Assembly (NCBI GenBank): GCA_902651635.1
Contig: CACRSC010000072.1
Location: forward strand, 57,712-121,711
Reading direction: 5' to 3'
Origin: Mastigamoeba balamuthi
Taxonomy: Eukaryota; Evosea; Mastigamoebida; Mastigamoebidae
DNA: 64,000 bases
The notes under the pieces are model-generated. The model was given only the letters and a program-made list of their open reading frames with translations. It ran no database searches and was not told where the DNA came from. Positions 1 to 10,401 of this stretch are shown in pieces. Positions within the stretch are counted from its first letter, which is position 1; every line of letters starts with the position of its first letter. Both the position numbers and the translations under genes were made by a program.

Positions 1-1592
1 GGGGTTTGCGCAGTGTTCATTATCGCTTCAATTCCGCGCTGCTCCAGGGAGAAGCTCTGGCTCTGGTCCCCGCAGCATGTTTGGGCCACGTTCAACTAAT
101 TGCGGGGCGTATTCAGCAGGGCGGGGGGCTGTACGTGGGAGAGAGGCGGCCGGCGATCACGCAGGTGGTGCTGCGCGGCTGCGACATCGGGTCCAACGGC
201 GCGGAGCTGCTGGCGCACGTGCTGGAGCGCAACCCCGACATCACGCACCTCGACCTGAGCTCGTGCGGCATCGGGCCGCGCGGCTGCAAGGCCATCGCCC
301 ACGCGCTCGAGCACAACTCGACGCTGGCGACGCTGCGCATGGGCTCCAACCGCTGCTGCGCCGAGGGCGCGCGCGCCTTCGCTCTCGCGCTGCAGCGCCC
401 GGGCCACGCGGTAGACTCGCTGGACCTCTCGCGCTCGCGCATCGGCTGGCAGGGCGTCAGCGCCCTCGAGCGCGCCGTCGCCGCCTGCAACGAGCAGCGC
501 GCGGGCTGCGGGCTGCGGCCGCTGGCCTGCGAGCTCTACGGGAACTTCCTCAAGGAGGAGGTGCTCAACGGGGCCACGCACGGGCTGGGCCTGCTGCTGG
601 CCGTCGTGGGCTTCGTCGCCATGGCCCGCGAGTTCTGGGCCGCCGACGCCACCAAGGTCGTCAGCGCCTGCGTCTTCATGGCCTCGATGGTGATGGTCTA
701 CTCGTCGTCGTGCCTCTACCACTCGTTCTCGCACATCCTCCCCGCCAAGAAGGCGCGCGTGGCCGGCACCCCCTCCCCCCTCTCTGTGCTGACCTGTGGG
801 CCCTCTGCAGGTGTTCCACAGGCTCGACAAGACCGCGATCTACCTGCTCATCGCGGGGACGTACACCCCGTTCGCCCTCGTCTCCCTCAACGGCGCTGTT
901 GGGTACGCTTGGCTCTTCCCCCCGCCCTGCTCGCGTGGCTCAGGGCGGCGCTGCTGCGGGTGGCTCCCTCCGCAGGTGGACGCTGTTCGTGGCGGTGTGG
1001 GCCATGGGTGTGTTCGGGGTCATTCTCGACGCCGTGGCCTTCTACAAGTACCTCAGGTTCAAGCTGTGCCTCTACCTCCTCATGGGCTGGGCCTGCTGCG
1101 CCATCGCTGTGCCCGCCTTCACGCACCCCAACATCCCCCTCTGCGCCGCAGGTCTGCCGCCAGTCCTCCGTCCTCTTTGCTCACGAGATTGGCTGGGGCC
1201 TTGCAGGTGTGGCCTGGCTCTCTGCGGGGGGCCTCTCGTACACTGCGGGCGTCTACTTCTTTGTCAAGGAGAACCCCATACATCACATTTGGTGTACGCT
1301 CTTGGCCCCTTCTCTTCTCTTCTCTTCTCTTCTCTTCTCTTCTCTTCTCTCTTCTCTTTCTTCTTTCTTCTTTCTTCTTTCTTCTCTCTTCTCTCTCTCC
1401 CCCTCTTATCTCATCTCCTCTCTTCCCTCTGGACTCACGCCCGGTTCCTGGCGCCCGCGTTCTGCAGGGCACCTGTTCGTGCTGGGCGGGAGCCTCTGCC
1501 ACTGGGTCTGTGTGTACAAGTACGTGATGCCTGTGCCCTACCCGTCGCCCCCTGTGGACCACTGGTACTACTCGGGCGTCGCCACCATATGA
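1..1592 (+). CDS. LRR domain fused to PAQR/hemolysin III-type seven-TM protein (5' partial)
   Basis: The N-terminal part, about residues 50-165, carries ribonuclease-inhibitor-type leucine-rich repeats (HLDLSSCGIGPRGCKAIA and two neighbours). From about residue 180 a PAQR/HlyIII membrane domain follows: NGATHGLGLLL in TM1, SSSCLYHSFSH, DKTAIYLLIAGTYTPF, and a last exon starting HLFVLGGSLCHW. These contain the family's conserved His/Asp positions, which bind a metal in known members. I read exons ending or starting at about 758, 811-902, 976-1108, 1152-1293 and 1468-1592, with introns as short as 43 nt. The final intron holds a TTCTC repeat. No credible ATG precedes the LRRs, so the start lies outside the window or in an upstream exon. 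PAQR proteins act as adiponectin/progestin-type receptors or ceramidase-like enzymes; the ligand here is unknown. Homology is secure; function is not. Confidence 0.8.
   Translation, partial: GLRSVHYRFNSALLQGEALALVPAACLGHVQLIAGRIQQGGGLYVGERRPAITQVVLRGCDIGSNGAELLAHVLERNPDITHLDLSSCGIGPRGCKAIAHALEHNSTLATLRMGSNRCCAEGARAFALALQRPGHAVDSLDLSRSRIGWQGVSALERAVAACNEQRAGCGLRPLACELYGNFLKEEVLNGATHGLGLLLAVVGFVAMAREFWAADATKVVSACVFMASMVMVYSSSCLYHSFSHILPAKKARVAGTPSPLSVLTCGPSAGVPQARQDRDLPAHRGDVHPVRPRLPQRRCWVRLALPPALLAWLRAALLRVAPSAGGRCSWRCGPWVCSGSFSTPWPSTSTSGSSCASTSSWAGPAAPSLCPPSRTPTSPSAPQVCRQSSVLFAHEIGWGLAGVAWLSAGGLSYTAGVYFFVKENPIHHIWCTLLAPSLLFSSLLFSSLLSSLSSFFFLLSSLFSLSPSYLISSLPSGLTPGSWRPRSAGHLFVLGGSLCHWVCVYKYVMPVPYPSPPVDHWYYSGVATI
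1311..1400. repeat. TTCTC/TTCTT pyrimidine microsatellite
   Basis: About 90 bases of TCTTC and TTCTT units lie in the last intron of the PAQR gene, just upstream of its acceptor near 1467. The tract may serve as an extended polypyrimidine tract. It is the only long microsatellite in the first 10 kb. Confidence 0.9.
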
Positions 1593-1622
1593 GCCACAGC
1601 CATCGCCGACCACTGGGGCCTC

Positions 1623-1772
1623 GGGCACCAATCCCACTCTGCTCTCTCGGCCTCGCTATTGCTACCCCGTAACAACTGGCACTCTGTGTCTGCTGCTTGC
1701 TCTGCTCTGGGTGCCCCCTCTGCGGGTGTCGGTATGTGTGGTAATCCCATCCCCATCATATGATGGGTGACC
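1623..1772. repeat. Copy 1 of a ~120-150 bp repeat bounding the 1.6-8.9 kb block
   Basis: The stretch downstream of the PAQR stop (GCTATTGCTACCCC, AACAACTGGCACTCT, CTGCTGCTTGCT, then a CATCATAT palindrome and GGGTGACC) reappears with substitutions at 8793-8912 in the same orientation. The two copies bracket about 7 kb of accessory DNA. The rest of 1593-2309 shows no convincing gene. Confidence 0.7.
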
Positions 1773-2309
1773 ATCACCGACATAGCCCCAGTCGCCAGCA
1801 GCCAGCCGCCACGAAACAGATACGCAAATTACAGCGGCTCTGTTCAGACTCGGAGCAAAGAGAATGAGAAAACGAATACTGACTGTGGCGTGAACCCGCA
1901 ATCCATCCGGGGTACTGTTGTGAAAATCACATTAGCAGTAAGTGGGTTTGTGTGGAATCATCTGGCTCGTGATCTGTGCCTTCGCTTTGAAAAAGAGGGA
2001 AAGGACAGGGTTCTTGCATCGAGGAGATACCACAGCCGTCGCCGATGTGTGAGGGAAAGCTTTCATCCTCATTAAGGTTCCCGAAGGTGCCGAGAGACGA
2101 TGGCGAGAGGCCCATCTGGTGAAGGCCCCCGGGGCACGCGCTGAAGAAAGCGGGGTGGAATGGCGCGGAGGTTCGGGACTGGCCTCCCTGGCCTTGGTCT
2201 TGCGCAACGACGGCGGCATATCCTGTGTTGACCAGGTGAACACCGGGGGGCGTGAAGGGTGGCACGCCGATACTGAGAGGGTGTGGCTTGAGCAGCACAG
2301 GGAATTTTC

Positions 2310-2783
2310 TCAACAAAACAGAAACTGTGTGGGACGTGCAGTGCGATGTGGGACGGAGGGGACATTGAGTGAGAGAGCGGAGGGCACACCAGGGGGTTTC
2401 GTGGCGAGGATGATGCTCAGAAGGCCGGAGGAGGCGTCGGGGGTGCTGGCGTAGCGCAGGATGTCGGGGGCGGTGCGCTGGGCCAGCCAGGCGGTGGCGG
2501 CAGCAGCAGCACAGCCTCTGGTGGTCCTCAGGAAAGTGATCCCGAAGATCTGCGACGTCCTGTTGGTGAAGCTCGTGTTGGCGGCCTCGGCCTCGGAGAG
2601 CAGGACAAGCCCCTCGACGTTGAGCATGTCGCCCAGCCGCACCATCCGGGCGTAAAAGGCGGGCGTGTACAGCTTGGCGTTGCTCGACAGCATGGCCGGC
2701 GCCCTCTTGTTCTTGAGCAGCACGTTGTACCTCTTCCCGTCCGCACTCTCCGCAACAAAGCGGTGGTGGTTGCCCTTGCTCAT
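2310..2783 (-). CDS. Uncharacterised ~157-aa protein
   Basis: A minus-strand reading frame starts with MSKGNHHRFVAESADGKRYN and continues through ...YTPAFYARMVRLGDMLNVEG.... Its codon use is GC-rich and balanced, like the neighbouring real genes. The C-terminal third, after FLRTTR, is low in complexity and may run through an unrecognised intron, so the last 50 residues are doubtful. There is no signal peptide, membrane segment or motif I recognise. The start was chosen at the first Met before the conserved-looking part; an in-frame upstream Met at 2861 is also possible. Function is unknown. Confidence 0.45.
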   Translation of the reverse strand: MSKGNHHRFVAESADGKRYNVLLKNKRAPAMLSSNAKLYTPAFYARMVRLGDMLNVEGLVLLSEAEAANTSFTNRTSQIFGITFLRTTRGCAAAAATAWLAQRTAPDILRYASTPDASSGLLSIILATKPPGVPSALSLNVPSVPHRTARPTQFLFC

Positions 2784-3149
2784 CGCTATCGATGAAGTAA
2801 GCGACCGGTGCGCTCTGTGTGTGTCTGACAGCCGCCTGTGAGAATTCGCGAAAAAAGCCAAGACTGCAGAATCTGTCTCTCGGTGTTCCGGAGGGGCGCG
2901 AGGTCTATGGAGTGTGATGCCGTCACAGGTACGTAATCGGCTGGCTATGGGGAGTGATATCTTGGAGCTCAGTGCCGGCGCGTGAGCACCTGCACTGCCG
3001 CCTTCTTGAGTAAAAGGCCGTGGCTATAGCGGGGGCGAAGCGGCAGTGGGGCCATGTGACCCACGTGCCCCTCGTGGACTAGAACCAACAGTCGAACTTC
3101 TGCGCGAGGAGGGGGGTCGACGAGAAATTCGTCGTGTGGGCACGCCTCG

Positions 3150-3690
3150 GCTCAGAGCTGGATACGTGGACAGGCCACCCACGTGCCCCTGCTGCGCTCG
3201 CCGACCCCACGGAAGCGGCCCTCAGCGCAGTCCACCAGCGCGTTGGTTATCACCAGCGGCTCCAGCTCCCCGTGGCACCCTCACGCGCGAGCCTGTCAGC
3301 CTCGATGGCAGCGCACTTGGGCTGGCATTGGGGGGCCTGAGGAAGTATGGGACAGGGTTGTTGTGTGGGAATGGGCTGTCACAGGGGACGCAGGCTCTCA
3401 GCCCAAAGCGTAGACCGGAGGGCAGCTGGGCGGGGGCATGGGGGACAGCGGGCAATGGCTCGACCCGAACTGGTCTCCGCGCAGCACATGCCCTCCTCGT
3501 CCAGTATCACGTGTGGCAGTCGCCTGCACACCTCACCGTGAGGGTGACACACTGGAGTGCAAGGCCCCCTGTGGCTCGTGACCCGCAGACGCCGGAGGGA
3601 TCCCTGAGCTGCCCACGCGTCGGGCCAAGCGGCCCAGACGAGGACAGCGCTGCCACCAGCTCGGGTGCCGGAAGTAAATATCTCTGTGGA
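3150..3690 (-). other. Possible minus-strand exons of an unidentified gene
   Basis: Several short minus-strand stretches read like protein: HVILDEEGMCCAETS near 3490-3540, and GELEPLVITNALVDCAEG near 3200-3270, ending in a stop near 3160. They are in different frames and would need splicing. I could not assemble a convincing model. The plus strand offers a 217-aa open frame here, but its composition looks like a shadow. The rest of 2784-3700 shows no gene. Confidence 0.25.
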
Positions 3691-3928
3691 AATATCTGAT
3701 ACACGTGTTGCAGCAACACACGGCGCCGTATCGCAGAGGTGTTGCTGGGGCGGGGGCGTAACGTTGGGCTATCGCTGCAGACTGGACTTTGACAACAGCT
3801 AGTATGACCACATATTTCCCCGTTTTGGTTTTGGCTTTGGTTTTGGCTTAGGGGTTGGTTAAGGCTTTGGAGAACCATTTTGCGGTCACTGACCCCAACA
3901 CAAACACAAACAGCACACACTGCAGACA

Positions 3929-5882
3929 ATGTCGAAAAGCTACGGCTGGGATGCGAGGAAGCCCACGCGCGCAGTACCGCAGCCGCGGAGTCGCGGGGAC
4001 GAGTGCGAGCTGCTGGACCTGAGGGGCCAGGTGCTGCACTTGAGCGCGTCGCTGCCCGAGGACATCGACGCGTTTGAGTACAAGTGCCATCGCCCGCTGC
4101 CGGGCGAGGTGAGCGAGGAAGAGGCGAGGCTGTTGGAGCAGAACCGACCGGGGCCCGAGATCGCAGCGACGCTCGTGGGGCTGTGCGGCAGCAATGTCGT
4201 TGCGGGCGAGGCTCCGATGGTTCCCGCGTGCGCGGTGCTGGCCAAGGCCAAGCAGTTTGATGACGGCCTGCTCGCTGCAGTCAAGCTGCTCGTCCACAAG
4301 GGCCGCCTGTCCAAGGCCCCGGTCCTGGCCGCTGTCGCCGACGCCCTCGCAGGCACAGCCCCGCGCCCCGCTGCTGCTGCCGCTCTCGCTCTCGAGCTCG
4401 GCGGTGGCCCCTCGGTGCCGCCCGGCCTACGCAAGCACGCAGACGAACTCCGCGTGAGTATGGCTCTCCCTTGCCCTGCCGTGTGCCCAGCACCGCTCTT
4501 CTGTGTTGCGTCCTCTCAGTGCTCTTGTGTGTTTGGTTTGTCTTCTCTGCCACACTGCCGCCACCTGCTCCTCTCCTTATGTGTCAAATGCGGCTCTTAC
4601 GCTTGCTCTCTCGCAGGACGCATGGAGGTGCTGTGATGATCTCGGGGGGAAGGCGCTGGGTTTCTACATATGGTCCGAGGAGCTGCGCCAGGTCTACGCG
4701 CAGGACAGGTTTCTGCAACAGCAACTGCACGACCTCGGCAGCATGCTGCTCTCGCAGAGCGACGTGGACCAGCTCCGCGGGCTCGTCTCCTCGGACGACG
4801 CACTGCACTCGGCCACCGCGAAACACGAGGAGCTCCGACGCCGCCTCTGCAACGGGTTCCGCTATTCGGGCATCCTCGCACCAGAGCCCGAGTGCTGGTA
4901 CCCGCCCTGCGTGTCTCCAGAGAGTCTCCTGATCGAGCGCATCAAGAAAGACTTGGGCTTCCTGCCCGAGGGCTTCGACCTCGCTAGCGAGGTCGCCCGC
5001 CGCGTCAGGGAGGGCTCGCTGAGCCTTGCACCCGAGGGCGACCTCTCCGGGTGGTATTCGCACTGCCTGTGGGCGCTCGAGCCGCTGCTCAAGCCGGACC
5101 AGACCCCTGAGGCAAGCAAGCTGCGTATGAAGAGCAGGTACTGTGAAGGCCTCGAGACCCTGTTCGCTTCAGCGATGGCCCTGACCAGGGAGACTCACGT
5201 CATGGACCTTGCTCTTCCTCCGGGCATCTGTCCTGCTCCGCGGCGCGGGCGCGTGCTCCCGAAGCTGGAGGTGTACGCGCATCTGTCGGTGGAGCCCCTG
5301 GCAGAGTGCTACCTCAGGCGCGCCAGGTCGTACGAGTTCGTCCGCAGTGTGCTCGAGGACTGCTTCCAGCCTGAAGAGCTCGCTGGCGTCCGCAGGCTGC
5401 GTGCAGACGGCGGGTCCGCGAAGAAGCCTCTGATGGACGAGCTGCGCGAGATGGAGCGCCTGCTCCGCGGACTTCACGGCGTGGTGATGCACGAACTCGG
5501 GTTCGTGAGGCCAGAGCAGCCAGAGGCCACCAAGGAAGACGAGGAGGCGGCGCGCGACTGGCTGAGGCGGTTCAAGGACGACAGCGACGTGGCCGAGGAC
5601 GCACGAATGATGGTGCCTGTGTTCTACGATGATGACAAGGGCATGTGGAAGGTGTGGTGCCATCTTGGCTACTCCAGGGGCGAGATCAGAATCTCCAATG
5701 TGGTGGATCCCAGGCCTTTGTCCTCGGGCCTGTCTCTGCAGATGATAAGTGTGACCCACAGCCAGCCGTTCCCCGTGTTCGCTGAGGTGTACACCAAACA
5801 GCTGCTTGACCGCGCCCAGTTCCGCAGCCTATGCGACTCTCACAAGAGCGCCTCCCGAATCAAGAAGGCGCTGCTCGAGTAG
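3929..5882 (+). CDS. Uncharacterised 596-aa protein (intact paralogue)
   Basis: Two exons, 3929-4453 and 4617-5882, join in phase 0 (CTCCGC|gtgagt ... tctcgcag|GACGCA) to give about 596 aa. The ATG follows ACAC-rich leader sequence and starts MSKSYGWDARKPTR. The protein is rich in Leu, Glu, Arg and Asp and is probably mostly helical. Readable segments include CHRPLPGEVSEEEARLLEQ, ERIKKDLGFLPEGFDLASEV and WLRRFKDDSDVAEDARMMVP. It has no signal peptide or membrane segment. I do not recognise the family. A decayed copy lies 55 kb away at 59023-60869, so this may belong to a lineage-specific multigene family. That it is a real gene is well supported; its role is unknown. Confidence 0.75.
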
Positions 5883-5977
5883 GGATGGATGCCTCAATGG
5901 CGGAGCTGAGCATTGGTGAAAAAGATAGGAACCCGAAATCTTAAAGAATCAAGAATCAAGAATCGTGTTTCCTTCCG

Positions 5978-6118
5978 CTACCAGGGAGGGATGAGTCCTG
6001 GTGGGATCAGGAAAGACGAGAGGGGAAGAGAAGGGGTAACAGTGGGTGGTGAGTTTTGGGGGGAGGGGTGGCAGTTGTGTTGTGGGCCCTGAGATCTCGT
6101 AAGTGTGAATTCCCGTGT
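5978..6118. repeat. Insert in duplication copy 1, resembling the 61.64-61.76 kb LINE 3' end
   Basis: Copy 2 of the duplication goes straight from TTCCTTCTGCTACGA to CTCAGAATCACTGAG. Copy 1 has about 140 bp between these points. That insert starts GCTACCAGGGAGGGATGAG and contains a G-rich tract then GTTGTGTTGTGGGCC. The same order occurs at 61640-61765 (GCTACCAGTGAGGGATGAG, G-run, GTGTTGTGTGGCC). A short truncated retroelement 3' end fits. Downstream, 6183-6222 forms an 11-bp hairpin (GCCTGCCATCG/CGATGGCAGGC). No gene is seen in 5883-6498. Confidence 0.55.
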
Positions 6119-6498
6119 GGTCTCCTTGACCTCAGAATCACTGAGTTGCGTGATGTGCTTAAGGAAGAAAATCCTTGCTCATGCCTGCCATCGAAAACTG
6201 ATTTCATTTCACGATGGCAGGCCGTAAGGAAGAAAAAAATCTTCCTTATGGACTCGTGCAACCCCGTTAGTCGTGGGGTATCCCCAATTTTCAGCACTGA
6301 GGCTATCCCAGAACATATCAGAGCCCCTAATAATACTGTGGTTTCTTCCTTTTTTCTATTTCCTAATCCAGTTGGCGGTTGTGTACTGCAAGAGCAAACC
6401 ATACTAAGCAGCTTTGCTCGTTGGGACTTTCAGCCCATGGACGCCTGAGAAGTGTCCAGTGATTTTTGATCTCTTCAAATACAGTTTCAAATCTAGCC

Positions 6499-7300
6499 CT
6501 AGTCCTTGAGAGCCCTGTTGTAGATCTTCTTCTCCGGTGAGAGCTCTGCCAATTCCTCAGCGTTTTTCTTTACCTTGGGAGGATTTGCATAAAATGCATA
6601 AACTGTAGGGAAACCTGCAGGAGCTTTGTATCCCCATGCAAAGTGATTATCTGCTGCAATTGCATCATAAGGCACATTTGTCTGAAACCACTCCTCCTTC
6701 AATTCCAAGAAATGTCCATCATAATACTTTGGTGAGTATCCATTCCATAATTTCCGCATACAACACTTTCCATCCATGAGAACCATGAATCTCTGTGCAG
6801 CATGATGCTCTTTTCCACTCCAGTAATTTGAATCAGGTTCTGTCTGAAAAACATGTCAGGAATATTCAGAGTGTGACTGAACCTGGGGGGTTCTTGTAAG
6901 ATGAACATCAGTAGAGTCTATCCACAAAGAGGCTCCAGTGATTGGTCCCTGTGGCTTCATTTGACACACAGCAGCTTGATGATCTTCAAATGCGATCTGC
7001 CCAATATCTCAGAGATGAGTGTGTCCGATGTATATTGGAATTGATGGACTCATTGGCGACTTTGTACCACTGCCACATGGCACGCTTCAGGCAGTTCATG
7101 CCCAGCCCTGTGAGGTCGTGATAGATGGTAATTTCCACCCATATCTGAGCCACATCAGCAGGAAGATTCTCACTAATAAGGCGGGGCTCATCCACCTCAA
7201 CAAAGCAGACTATCTTAGCAAGTAGCAGGCGGCCCAGGAAAGCCAGCACGGACCTGTGTAGGATCATGTGGCTGAGTTTCTCACATGGAGCCCTTGGCAT
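6499..7300 (-). pseudogene. Decayed DDE transposase (PIF/Harbinger or IS5-like)
   Basis: Minus-strand segments align in order with a DDE endonuclease: an upstream helical part (WQWYKVANES), the first acidic motif LFVDSTDVHLTRTP, then NYWSGKEHHAAQRFMVLMDG, GYSPKYYDGHF, the second acidic motif IAADNHFAWG, and YNRALKD followed by a stop just before the expected R-x-x-E. Stops and frame changes between about 6840 and 6960 mean it cannot be translated. Local GC is far lower than in the flanking genes, consistent with a foreign element. The superfamily is inferred from motif order only; Harbinger-like is my best guess. Confidence 0.65.
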
Positions 7301-8790
7301 CTATTTACAGGATAACCCTTGTTCTGATTTCAGGGAATATCCCACGTCAACTCCCTTATCTGCATTATCTCCTTCATGGTGATTCTATTATCCCCCTTTA
7401 TTATCCCCCTCTTCAGTTTCTCTTGTCATGTGAACAGACCACTGTGAACGACCCTGGAAGATTGCCAGACTGCATGACAGTGTAACTGAGCTCAGGGCCT
7501 CTCATGTTAAGCACAAAAGAGCAGCAACAGTGCTCACTTGTAAGAACTGGAAGGAGTTAGACAAGGATGATCTGTGTTTCTTAACAGAGTAGAAGACTGA
7601 ACACTCAGGTGGTGCTTTATTTTTGTCTGATTGCTCAATAGTATAAACTTCAGATTTGACAATGTTATGAAGTTTCAGCAGTAGAAAGAGATTCATACTT
7701 ACTGTTAGTTTTATCCTCAGAAACAGAATGGATGAAGACACATCTCAGTGGTAAACTGAAGAGCTTCATTCTCTATGTTGCATGTATGAGAAATCAAAGA
7801 AGTACTAAGGAAATAGCCGAGTCATTCATCAGATAAGAGAAGCCAGACCAAATTGATAACTGACATAAAGCCATCAGAGTGCCCAGTTCTACTAGCTGAC
7901 TTCTATTATCAAGACCACAGGAGGGAAATTCTCAATGAGAACATTATCTCATACCCAATTAATGAAAAGCACCCCCAGGCTGGGCCACTGTGAACCCCTT
8001 CAGGATAAGTGTATAGTTCTATTCCAATATTTTCCTTACCTCTTCATGTTCGAAATCAGGAGGAGTGGGCTGCTCTGTGGAATATGGAGACCAGAGAGTT
8101 AATAATCTTCACACTCATATGAAAGACATGACAAGTGAGCTCAACCAGTATGCTCTGAATGACATGAACTATTCGACACTGTTCCCATCATTTCTCAACG
8201 TTTCCAGTGAGGGTTCCATTAACCTCTTTTGGAAGATCGAATTTCACTTCCACTCAAAGGGGCAGAATCTGTTTCGTTCTTCACAAATAAACTGAGAAAC
8301 ATGAAACTCTGCAATAAAAATTCAGGAAACTGTGATCTTGTTTTGTACAGTCAACAGAATATCTAGTAGGTAATTAGAAGAATGCTTGGTATCAATGGTT
8401 TTGTTGCTAGAGGGGTTTATGGCACGTTAACTCTCTGCCAATAGAGGGGGATTATTTTCGACAGTTAAGTGAGACAGAATAACAGAATTCTGAATAGTTA
8501 GATTCCAGCTCTGCTGTCCCACGGTGCTTATTCGTAATAAGAGTAAAGAAAGATGTCTGTATTACTTATACTGTCCATATTTCTAATTTCTGACTCATTT
8601 TCAAAATAGTTTACTCATCTGTTTGACCAAGGCATTCGACTTCTACAGCAGTCCTTTAGTGCTGCTGAGCATGTAGTGCACTCCCTGAGCATTAGCATTC
8701 ACATTGACGGGCGAATCTGGGTAAACACAGCGCTCCTGCCAGATGTCAATGTTCTTGGTAACAAAGATGAACCTGAAATGCTGCTTCTGG
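7301..8790. other. AT-rich island without recognisable genes
   Basis: About 1.5 kb of low-GC DNA continues from the transposase remnant. The longest open frames are 66-79 codons and do not look like conserved protein. It probably represents the rest of one or more decayed elements. No terminal repeats were found by eye. Confidence 0.6.
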
Positions 8791-8792
8791 GT

Positions 8793-8912
8793 TGACCAAT
8801 CTCACTCTACTCATGGCGGCCTCGTTTATTGCTACCCCCATAACAACTGGCACTCTTGTCTGCTGCTTGCTATGTTATGTGTATGCCCGCCCCCCCCTCC
8901 ATCATATCATGA
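8793..8912. repeat. Copy 2 of the repeat bounding the 1.6-8.9 kb block
   Basis: This stretch shares TTGCTACCCC, ATAACAACTGGCACTCT, TCTGCTGCTTGCT and a CATCATATCATGAGTGAC end with 1623-1772. It lies directly upstream of the WDR83 promoter. GAAAATATCTCTTGGATATTT follows at about 8940-8961, then the ATG at 9004. Confidence 0.7.
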
Positions 8913-9003
8913 GTGACGTGGATGGCAGGAAGATTCTGAAAGAAAATATCTCTTGGATATTTGACTGCTGCAGATTTCATTCGCACAGACGCCGAACAAC
9001 GAG

Positions 9004-10309
9004 ATGGCGAGCGCGGCGCAGTGGCGGCCGCTGCAGGTCATGCGCGCGCACAAGGGCGCGGTCCTCACAGTGCGCTTCAACCGTGCGTGTCCCCCTTCTC
9101 TCTCCCCGCCCGCGCCCCCTGACGGTCTCACTGTTGGCCGCGCAGGGCCCGGGAGCTACTGCCTGAGCGGGGGCAGCGACAGGACCATCGTCCTCTGGAA
9201 CCCCCACAACGGCAAGTTCGTCAAGTCCTACTCGGGTCACTCGGGCGACGTGCTCGGAATCGACGTGTAAGCGCCGCCCATGCCCGCCAGACGCGCGGCA
9301 CAGGGGGGTGGGGCTGGGAGAGGGGCTGCCGGGTCTCTGACACGTCAACGTCGCGTCACCTCGGGTTCGGGTGCGGCTGCAGCTCGTCGGACAGCTCGCG
9401 GATGGTCTCGTGTGGCTTCGACAGGCAGCCCTTCTTGTGGGACGTCACCTCGGGCACCATCCTTCGCAGATTCCGTGGCCACGATTCCGTGCGAGATTTT
9501 GATCCCTGGGCCCCCGATATCGAGATCCTGGGAGTGGAATCTGACCTGTGCGGCTGCGGGCAGAGGGTCAACGCGGTGCAGATGAACGAGGAGGGCACGA
9601 TGATGGTGACGGGGTCGTTTGACCACTCGGCCAAGGTCTGGGACCTCAAGTCGCGGTCGATCGACGCCGTGCAGGTGCTCACCGGCTCTCGCGACAGCGT
9701 GTCCAGCGTCGTCGTCGCGCCGCCGCTCATCGTCACGGGCTCGGTCGACGGAGGAGTCCGCGTGTACGACGTCAGGAAGGGAACGCTCTTCACGGACCAG
9801 ATCGGAGGTGCGGCCACCCCCGTTCCGTTTTTCTTTTCCAGATTTGGATATGGTTCACGAAAATCAACGGCTGATTTCTGGCGTTATGGAATCACTAGTC
9901 CCTGTGACGTCCATCTCGATGACGCACGACAACAACTGCATTCTGGCGAGCACTCTGGACAGCACGCTGCGCCTTATCGACGTCGCCAGCGGGTCTATGC
10001 TGAACGAGTACGGGGAATTTTGAACAGATCGGGATTCCTGAATATCTGACATTTTGAATCTACAGATATCGCGGGCACACCAACGTCAAGTACAGGGTCG
10101 ACTGCTGCTTGCCGTGCAGCGATGCGTATGTTGCGAGCGGGTCGGAGGACGGCAGCATTCTCACGTGGGATTTGGTCGAAGCAAAGATCACCAGCACGAC
10201 CAAGGCCGCCCACAACGGGAGTGTGTGCAGTCTTGCCTCTCATCCGAAAGACGACGCTCTGCTGCTGTCGTCAGGCACTGACGGAGCGGTGACTCTTTGG
10301 TCGAGATAA
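9004..10309 (+). CDS. WDR83: WD-repeat protein 83 (MORG1) orthologue
   Basis: Six exons (9004-9082, 9146-9266, 9383-9488, 9564-9807, 9899-10007, 10066-10309) join in frame to a 300-aa seven-bladed WD40 protein. Human WDR83 is about 315 aa. Characteristic segments include SGGSDRTIVLWNPHNGKF, CGFDRQPFLWDVTSGTILRR, NAVQMNEEGTMMVTGSFD, STLDSTLRLIDVASG and SGSEDGSILTWDLVEAKI, in the order expected for this family. WDR83 is a scaffold linked to ERK signalling modules and also to spliceosomes. Introns are 59-116 nt; one ends at CACTAG and carries a GAAAATCA/TGATTTC hairpin, another carries GAATATCTG. Promoter words with AAATATC lie 45-65 bases upstream of the ATG. Orthology is confident. Confidence 0.9.
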
Positions 10310-10401
10310 CACCGGGAAGACGATTTCTCTGGTCAAGATTTCGGAATCTGTGCGGGGATCTGCTTGGTGATGTGTCATTCTACTCGGGCGCCCTCCCCAG
10401 G

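Larger units (their letters stand above)
3700..6273 (+). repeat. Segmental duplication, copy 1 (intact gene)
   Basis: This block is repeated in the same orientation at 58832-61115. Homology starts at ACACGTGTT(G/A)CAGCAACAC and includes a TTTTGGCTTTGG-rich tract near 3825-3866. It covers the whole gene 3929-5882, then a hairpin and the words CTTATGGACTCG and CCCCGTTAGTC. Copy 1 has about 140 bp near 5978-6118 that copy 2 lacks. Copy 1 keeps its reading frame while copy 2 is broken. Confidence 0.9.
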
